Source of the DNA: Kuschelorhynchus macadamiae
Taxonomy: Eukaryota; Arthropoda; Insecta; Coleoptera; Curculionidae
Direction: 5' to 3'
DNA: 64,000 nt
Assembly (NCBI GenBank): GCA_030620095.1
Contig: JAUTXW010000347.1
Span: 201,001 to 265,000, forward strand
The stretch's first letter is position 1; each line of letters starts with the position of its first letter. The position numbers and the translations under genes are program-made. Shown here piece by piece: positions 57,332 to 64,000 of the stretch. The notes beneath the pieces are model-generated. The model ran no database searches, had not been told where the DNA came from, and saw only the letters and a program-made list of their open reading frames with translations.

Positions 57332-57508
57332 TTAGATTTAGAGGCAAAATAACTCCGCCCTTTCATAAAACAGCAATTATTGAGCGTAGTTTTTCCTACA
57401 AGATTGCTAAACTTTATAATAACTTACCAGATAAGTTCAAGACACTTTCACTATCCACTTTCAGGAACAATTATAAAATATTCATTACGACTAAACGTAA
57501 AAATTGAT
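57332..57508 (+). other. LINE coding end captured inside hAT copy 3
   Basis: 177 bp matching 58336-58512 with about ten differences by eye, all in the first 100 bp. It encodes RGKITPPFHKTAIIERSFSY through ITTKRKN and the stop codon of LINE 3's ORF, in the same orientation as the surrounding LINE. It replaces ~25 bp between AGCACTCGCGATCG and TTTGAGCACCCCTG of the hAT end. Confidence 0.9.
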
Positions 57509-58755
57509 AGTTTGAGCACCCCTGTTCTACAGCATTAGCAAATGTAACTGACGATATTTTTCAGTCCATTGAGGACGGTCAAATAACAGTTTTAGCATTA
57601 TTAGATTTTTCGAAAGCCTTCGACACAGTGAATCATAGGTTGCTACTTGCTGTTTTGCATCACATTGGTCTTTCTGAGAGCGCAGTTTTGTTTTTGAAGA
57701 ATTTCTTAACAAATAGTGAGCAGTCAGTCCGAATTGACAGCATGGTGTCCGCTCCAATAAAAATTGCTAATGGTGTACCTCAAGGTTCACCCTTGTCTCC
57801 ACTTTTGTATGCCATTTATATCGCTTTTCTCTCGAAAGCACTGGGAATATGCTCTGCTCAATATTATGTCGATATTAAGGTCGATGTCGTTGCCAGCTGT
57901 GAAATTATGAGTAGGGAGTTAAATTTATTAAATAAATTACCTTTAGAACATTCGCTTATATTAAATCCTAAGAAGTACTGGGGATCAGATTAAGGTGGAA
58001 ATAGATAATACGATTTTGCCGGTGAAAGAAACTGTTTGATAATTAAAGTTGTTATTTCAAAATCGTCATTTTTTATCGCGAACGACAAAAACTTTACTCT
58101 GTGACTCACTCGTGCTCTCTGTATTCAATAATGGTGATGTTATTGACGGTAATTGTCTTAATGCTATTGATAAACATAGAATTCAGTATATGCAAAATCC
58201 TTGCCTAAGAGTTATTTATGGAACAAGGAAATATGAACCTATATCACACAAACTGGTGGAAACCAAATACTCTTAAGTGCCCTTCGTATTTATATAACCG
58301 CATAGTTTTCAGAACTCATATACATAATATTAATGTTAGACTTAGAGGCAAAATAACTCCACCATTTCACAGAACTGCAATTTTTGAGCGTAGTTTTTCC
58401 TACAATATTGCTAAACTCTATAATAATTTACCAGATAAGTTCAAGACACTTTCACTATCCACTTTCAGGAACAATTATAAAATATTCATTACGACTAAAC
58501 GTAAAAATTGATGGAACCTCTTCTCGGGTCTATATGTAAGTTTGCATTTTTTTTTAATTGCTAGCCGCCATGTGTACCATATGTACTTTTTTCCTGCCTC
58601 TCATCATTTATTCTTAGTTATAAGTTATATATTTATTATATATCCGGGGTTGAGACTGATCAGGGGGATATTCCAGGATGTCCTATCTAAACTTCGCCTT
58701 TTTCTGATTGTTTTTTGTTCCATATATTATATTATTATTATTATTAAAATTTTTT

Positions 58756-60609
58756 TCAGATATCAAACATGAAGATTTGTAAAACCTGCTGGGGTGATTT
58801 TTTCAGGATTACAAAATTTTATTTGGCGGCCATTTTGTTCGGCTATCTTGAATTAGTACCACAATTTTACTAGTTGATCTCTATACCACAATTAGTTATG
58901 GCATACAATTTGAATTCAAAATCTAAATCAAAATTTTTAAATATTTTATTAAGTCGCCATTTTGTTCCACCATCTTGGATTTGTACCTTGTTTGTGCAAA
59001 ATTTGAGTTAAATTGGTTAAGTAATTTTTTAATAATATTTTTTTTAACATTTCACTAGGTCGCCATATTCGATTTTTACCAAAATATTACTAGAACATCT
59101 CCGTATGCCCCTTAATTTTTGTTCAAAATTTGGAGTCAGTCGGATAAGTAGTCTTTAAGTTATGCCGCGAATTGACACACAAACAGACAGACCGACAGAC
59201 GGACCGACGGAATTGATAATACATCCTTTTTGACATCTAGGAACGCTAAAACGTGAATATATAATGTAAAACTTGATAGGGTGATTTTTTGACTATTACA
59301 AACACTTTATTTGGCCGTTATTTTGTTCCACCATCTTGAATTAGTACCATAATTTTACTAGTTGATCCCTATATCACAATTAGTTACGGCACACAATTTG
59401 AAATCAATCCATTAAGTTGTTTTTTCGGGCTAAATTTTTAAATATTTTATAAAGCCGCCATTTTGTTCCGCCATCTTGGATTCGTAGCGAAATGTTACCG
59501 GTTGGTTACAACATAATACTTGATAAACAAAAATCTTTTTTGGCTTTTTCGCAACTCAGATTTTTGTTTGTCAATCTAAACGCAACAAATAATCTGAACC
59601 CTGACATTTAAAAATAATACTTGATGTTTGTGCACAATTTGAGATAAATTGGTTAAGTAGTTTTTATATAATTTTTTTTTAACATTTCACTAGACCCCCA
59701 TTGTGATTAGCCATATTGGATTTTTACCAAAATGTTACCAGGTTATCCCCAGACGAGTAGTTTTTAGCTATGCCGCGCTCAGACAGACAGACAGACCCAT
59801 GGAGTTGAGAAAAACGTGAATATCTGAAAAAATCTCGGAGGGTGATTTTTTCACGATTACAATCTTTCCCTTTTACGAGGGAAGTAAAAATCGGTAAATT
59901 TCCTTTACCTGGAAGTTCCCGCCTTATTTAGTTCGATAAATAGTCATTTAGAAACACATGTTTTTTTATTAAGCGCTATTGTGTTTCACCATCTTGAATT
60001 CCTAAATTTTCTACCTATGTCACGCTTGATTTTTGGGCATAATTTAAAGTAAAATGAATAATTAGTTTTTACAATATCACTTCACCATTTTTTCCGTCAT
60101 GTTGAATTCGTACCAGTTTATCTCTGTATCACATTTAATTTTTGTGCAAAACCTAAAGTCGATTAAATGAGATTTTTTTTACGTTGATTTTTTAAACATT
60201 TTATTTGGCCGCCATTTTTTTCGCCCCTTTGAATTCGTGCCGCAAATTTTCTAGTTGATTTCTAAACCACACTGAATGATTCCTCAAAATTTGAAATTAA
60301 TCTAGTACGTAGTGTTTTCAGACTGATTTTTAAATATTTTAGTATGCCTCCATTGTTTTGCTTTCTTGGATTCATACCAAAATGTTACTAGGTCATTCCT
60401 ATATAATACTTGAGTTTTGTGCAAATGGACAATTAGTTTTTCAGTAATAATTTTTTATTGTTCCACTAGGCCGCTTGTTGTGCCATATTGGATTTTTATC
60501 AAAATATTAACAGATCATCCCCATATGACCCTTAATTTTTGACAATATTTTAAAGTCGATCGTGCAAGGAGTTTTTAACGAAGTGACAGACCAACGGAAT
60601 TGATAAAAC
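58756..60609 (+). repeat. GACA/YY1-motif repeat, long copy
   Basis: At least eleven variant units 110-150 bp apart, each with a CGCCATTTTGTTCC-like box about 10 bp before a CCATCTTGGATT-like box, followed by GTACCA-AATTTTAC, ACA-AATTAGTT and TTTTTAAATATTTTA. Interspersed are GACAGACAGACCGACGG tracts and ...GCTATGCCGCG blocks. An edge at 59830-59895 reads CTCGGAGGGTGATTTTTTCA, CGATTACAATCTTTCCCTTT, TACGAGGGAAGT. A 60-bp piece near 59555-59615 also occurs at 37480-37540. No coding sequence. Confidence 0.85.
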
Positions 60610-62985
60610 ATAACACAGGGTAACAAAATGAAAACAAAAATTTGGTGCTTGAAATCTAACATCTGATTTTAGATGTTTTTAAAGTGCTAATTCCAAAAAT
60701 GCCACCAGATTTTTTCTATCAGTTCTAGTTTTTGAGATACAGGTTACAGGTGAATTAATATTTTTTTCTGATAAAGGACAACAAATAAAGAGATAAATAT
60801 GTACTTAATCGTCAAAATAGAAATTTCCCAGAATCTAATTAACCAAATGGATACCTAGAATTGTCCCTGACCCAATGTTCCTGTACTAGGAACTTCTCAA
60901 TACACTGCTCTTAATTACTTTTATACCTGTAATTGCCTATGACCCGATCCTTCTATACCTGCTTGGCTGTACTCGATTTAGTATATTACTGAGTTTTCCC
61001 AAGTAAAGTTGTGCTATCATTTTGTGTAAATTTTGGTCGTTTTGTAGTATCAAGACACTAAACTGAAACAAAGGCATCCACAAGCAGACGTACCTGTGTA
61101 AATCATCACGATGTTTTTTGTTATGTGTGTGGTGAATACACTTTGAAAGAGAGCAGAAAAACGATTTCTGACTTTGTGAAAAGAGATCAAGATAAATCTT
61201 GGGCCCCACACTTCATATGTAAAACATGTGTTGAACATTTGTGACAGTGGACAACTTGAAAGAGGAAGTTCCTAAAGTTTGGTGTACCAATGGTTTGGAG
61301 AGAACCGCGAAACCAGCATGACGACTGCTATTTTTGTCTCGTTAATATTAAAGGCATAAATAGAAACCATAGACACAGATGGACATATCCTGATCTAGAT
61401 TCTGCAAGAAGGCCTGTAGCGCATTCGGAAGAAATACCTGTTCCATCATTCAGCAGTCTACCCGAACTGACAGAAGATGATACAGAAACATCAACGTCTG
61501 ACGAAGTTCAAAGAATTCAATCAAAAGACGACATTTAAAGCAGATTTAGCAACTCCGCAGTGTTTCAATCCAGAAGAACTAAACGATCTTATAAGAGACC
61601 TGAATCTCTCAAAGGGATCCGCTGAATTACTTGCATCCAGATTAAAAGAAAAAAATCTACTTTGTCCAGGTACTAATATTACATTTTATCGTAAAAGAGA
61701 TAAGGATCTGCTGCCTTTTTTTGCTCAGGAAAATGACTTGGTATTCTGTAACAATATAAAAGAGCTCTTAGATAAAATGGGTTTGCCTGAATACACTCCA
61801 GATGATTGGCGCCTTTTTGTTGATAGTTCAAAACGTAGTTTAAAATGTGTTCTTTTACATAACGGTAATAAATATGGCTCAATTCCTATTGGTCTGTCTA
61901 CAACCATGAAGGAAGAATATGAAACAATTGCATTAGTTTTGAGAAAAATTAAATACGAAGAACATCAGTGGGCAATTTGTGTTGATTTAAAAATGGTTAA
62001 CTTCCTCCTTGGACAGCAGAGTGGTTATACAAAATATCCTTGTTTTTTGTGCCTTTGGGACAGCAGAGCTAAAAATGAGCACTGGGTTAACAAAAATTGG
62101 CCTTCAAAAGATGTCATGATTCAAGGAAAACAAAACATGATCAACGAACCTTTGGTTTCAAGAGAAAAAAATCTTACTTCCGCCCTTGCATATCAAGCTA
62201 GGCCTAATGAAGCAATTTGTGAAGGCTTTAAATCGAGATGGAAATTGTTTTGGGTATTTGCCACGTAAATTTCCTGGCATTAGCACGGAAAAACTAAAAG
62301 CTGGTATATTTGATAGTCCTCAAATAAAGCAACTTGTTAAAGATCCACAATTTACCACATCAATGAACGAGACTGAATCTAACGCTTGGTGTTCATTTGT
62401 TCAAGTAGTACAAAATTTTCTTGGCAATCATAAAGCAGAGAATTACGTAGAATTAGTGGAAACTATGCTTTCAAATTTTAATATTCTCGGCTGTAATATG
62501 AGTATAAAAGTTCACTACCTCCACAGCCACCTAGATCGTTTTCCAGAAAACTTAGGTGATTGTAGTGAAGAACAAAGGGAAAGATTCCATCAGGATATTA
62601 AAAATATGGAAGATTGTTATCAAGGACGATGGGATAGCCACATGATGGCGGACTACTGCTGGAGCCTTCAGCGAGACTGCCCTAGTAAACTCCATTCTAG
62701 AAAGTCGTATAAAAGAAAATTTTTATGTGATTAGTGACTAATGTAATTATGTAAATTAAGTTTTTGCCATAAATACTTAAATCCATGTGTCTTTGTTTTT
62801 TTAATTGGCAATAGTAATATTATATATTGTAACAGTTATAACGTAAAATATATACAGAATTTTTTTCTTTAAAAAAAAAACTGGATCTGATAGACAAACT
62901 CTGAGAACTTTTTTACATTCTGCATCCAAAAATTACCCAGGAACAGTTAAAAAATCGCAGGCACCAAAATGTGTGTTGGCCTGTG
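60610..62985 (+). mobile_element. putative DNA element carrying a zinc-motif TE-like gene
   Basis: The YY1-motif repeat is interrupted here. The left boundary reads CACAGGGTAACAAAATGAAA, AATTTGGTGCTTG; the right, on the reverse strand, CACAGGCCAACACACATTTT, GGTGCCTG. These look like diverged terminal inverted repeats (CACAGG..AACA, TTTGGTGC.TG). The gene within is 61077-62734. The target duplication was not resolved, and the superfamily is unknown to me. Confidence 0.5.
61077..62734 (+). pseudogene. TE-like protein with N-terminal CxxC pairs and conserved MMADYCW tail, broken
   Basis: N-terminal HHDVFCYVCGEYTLKESRKT and PHFICKTCVEHL give two zinc-type CxxC pairs, then a stop (TGA 61246). VPMVWREPRNQHDDCYFCLV, YPDLDSARRPVAHSEEIPVP, a frameshift near 61500, LNLSKGSAELLASRLKEKNL, a long open part with LFVDSSKRSLKCVLLHNGNK, YPCFLCLWDSRAKNEHW, a frameshift near 62190, and LGLMKQFVKALNRDGNCFGY, FLGNHKAENYVELVETMLSN, GDCSEEQRERFHQDIKNMED, MMADYCWSLQRDCPSKLHSR. 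I know this protein type as a frequent uncharacterised repeat protein in arthropods and cnidarians, but cannot name its superfamily. Three lesions. D/H/E-rich blocks (LFVDSSK, CVDLKMV, ERFHQDI) could be RNase H-like catalytic residues; that is inference. Confidence 0.7.
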
Positions 62986-63573
62986 TAATAGTTGGCATTT
63001 AGAAACGCTAAAACATGAAAATAAATATTATTTTTGGGCGCCATTTTGTTCCGCCATCTTGAATTCGTACTACAATTATACCAGTCCATCTCTAAACCAC
63101 AATTAATTATTGCACAAAATTTTAAATCAATCCATTAAGTAGTTTTTTCATTTACAATTTTTAAATATTTTACTAGGCCGCCATCTTGGTTCGCCGTCTT
63201 GGATTCGTACCAAAATTCTACCAGTTAATTCCTACAAAGCATTTGATTTTTGCGCAAAATTTGATGTGAATTGGATAAGTAGTTCTTTAGTAATAATTTT
63301 TTTAACATGTCATTAAGCTGCCATTTTGTTTTTCCATATGGGATTTTTACTAAAATTTTACTAAGTCATCCCCATATTACCTTTAATTTTTGACCAAAAT
63401 TTCAATCGGTTAAGTAGTTTTTTAACTATGCTGCAAACAGACAGACCGACGGAATTCAAAAAACATGTTTTTTCGGCATCTAGGGACCTTGAAACGTATA
63501 GATCGGAAAAAATCTCGAAGTGTGATTTTTTCACGATTACAATAGTTCCTTTTTACGAGCGAAGTAAAAAACT
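62986..63573 (+). repeat. GACA/YY1-motif repeat, right part with edge
   Basis: Continues from 60609. It contains GGCGCCATTTTGTTCCGCCA, GGCCGCCATCTTGG (63176-63189) and GCTGCCATTTTG, one GACAGACCGACGG tract, and the closing block ...GATCGGAAAAAATCTCG, TTCACGATTACAATAGTTCC, TTTTTACGAGCGAAGT. This edge is the mirror image of that at 18560-18976. Confidence 0.85.
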
Positions 63574-64000
63574 AGTAAAAAGTAGTATATTTCATTAGAA
63601 CACCCTGTATATACTTACAGTACATAATATTTACGAGGTGACATTTTTGCAAAACAGTGTCCGCCAACTGGTGTATTTATTGCCATTTTCTTAAACGATA
63701 TAATTATTCCTTATATTGCATTTAAGTCCCCCTCGAGTTGTTACAGATTAATTTATATTTCAAAGGCAACGTATCTATTTTAAGAACGTAATCAATTGGT
63801 TAACTGCAGTTAACATGTATGTCTCCTGTAAAGGGGGTAATTAGCAACTTTTTTAAGTGTTTGCAATTATCACGATTACCTGCATCACCTGCTATATAAC
63901 ACGAGTTTATATTTTTATAGTGACTTGGCAGTTGTCTTGCATGCATGCGTAATAGAGATTTAGAAAAAACGTCGTCTTGGAAACAGTATGTTAATATATT
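63574..64000. other. non-coding, nothing recognised
   Basis: It includes AACACCCTGTATATACTTAC near 63600, an end-like motif shared with several repeats in the window; otherwise no feature seen. Confidence 0.4.

Larger units (their letters stand above)
55090..57524 (-). mobile_element. hAT copy 3 (BED-finger hAT) with perfect TSD and captured LINE segment
   Basis: Ends CAGGGGTGCTCAAACTTGAA (left) and GTTTGAGCACCCCTG (right); TTCTACAG on both sides (55082-55089, 57525-57532). 2435 bp, inserted in the RT of LINE 3. A (CCTA)n tract at 55215-55245 is expanded relative to copy 2. Between its inner sequence and the right terminal repeat lies a 177-bp piece of LINE coding DNA (57332-57508) that replaces sequence present in copies 1 and 2. 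Confidence 0.95.
54937..58511 (+). pseudogene. LINE 3 reverse transcriptase, broken and interrupted
   Basis: PKEFKDFRSISVLPCMPKIL, a frame change, HFENSGILPETQSGFRAHRG, CSTA | hAT | LANVTDDIFQSIEDGQITVL, ALLDFSKAFDTVNHRLLLAV, NGVPQGSPLSPLLYAIYIAF. The catalytic box reads QYYVDIKVDVV in place of a YADD motif, so the active site is lost. It ends with RGKITPPFHRTAIFERSFSY and NYKIFITTKRKN to TGA at 58509. Several frame changes. Jockey/CR1/Kiri-like by motif. Confidence 0.8.
54937..58755 (+). mobile_element. LINE 3: 5'-truncated non-LTR element split by hAT copy 3
   Basis: It opens inside the RT (CCAAAAGAATTTAAAGATTT) and ends with a 3' UTR and an (ATT)n tail at about 58722-58746. It lies in the YY1-motif repeat, which stops at ...AAAACATCC and resumes at ...AAACATGAAGATTTG. 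hAT copy 3 interrupts it at 55090-57524 with a perfect target duplication. Confidence 0.8.

Noticed and set aside
60937..61238. Two reverse-strand frames of 62 and 90 codons
   Set aside because: They are shadows of the N-terminal zinc-motif part of the + strand TE-like gene.
1..64000. tRNA, rRNA or other structured housekeeping RNA genes
   Set aside because: None recognised by eye on either strand; the only tRNA-like sequence is the LTR-element primer site.

Overview
The window looks like a stretch of repeat-rich arthropod (most likely insect) nuclear DNA. It is AT-rich and holds no bacterial-style operon. Almost every recognisable coding segment belongs to a transposable element, and no host gene could be established. 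Beetle is a guess only; nothing here fixes the order.

Layout. 0-5.2 kb: the C-terminal relic of a BED-type hAT transposase, a hAT element with perfect 8-bp target duplications (1598-3731) carrying a 630-bp fold-back insert, and a broken Penelope-like element (PLE1). 5.2-8.5 kb: an apparently intact PLE (PLE2, 827 codons) with pseudo-LTR direct repeats, a TATA/Inr promoter and an inverted 5' fragment. 8.5-11.5 kb: non-coding, with a microsatellite and several hammerhead-like PLE relics. 10.9-14.7 kb: a Transib element with an open 707-codon RAG1-like transposase. 15.9-17.4 kb: truncated hAT copy 1. 18.7-27.9 kb: a GACA/YY1-motif repeat broken by two antisense LINEs, the second split by hAT copy 2. 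28.2-31.5 kb: an internally deleted CsRn1-like LTR retrotransposon (reverse strand, tRNA-Trp primer site, TTAC duplication). 33.4-35.7 kb: PLE4 between long inverted arms. 35.9-37.2 kb: a broken DD82E-spaced Tc1/mariner transposase. 38.0-40.0 kb: a ZMYM-type hAT with perfect duplications. 40-43 kb: AT-rich and empty. 43.4-46.6 kb: about ten ~318-bp tandem units that are copies of the 3' coding end of a PLE. 46.6-52.9 kb: the body of that PLE (PLE3), split by a 5-kb hAT that itself contains a DD41D (rosa-type) mariner with a probable intron. 53.4-54.5 kb: a microsatellite and a mariner deletion derivative. 54.5-60.6 kb: YY1-motif repeat, a LINE, and hAT copy 3, which has picked up a piece of LINE coding sequence. 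60.6-63.0 kb: a broken TE-like gene with CxxC zinc motifs, again inside the YY1-motif repeat.

The sequence records a history of insertions into insertions, readable from target duplications: YY1-repeat <- LINE <- hAT (twice), PLE3 <- hAT <- mariner, PLE1 <- hAT <- fold-back. Only the Transib and PLE2 reading frames look intact. The points most worth checking are the PLE-derived satellite, the Transib with all RAG1-core catalytic and zinc residues plus a CACAGTG end, the LINE fragment captured in a hAT end, and the repeated hammerhead-like modules.
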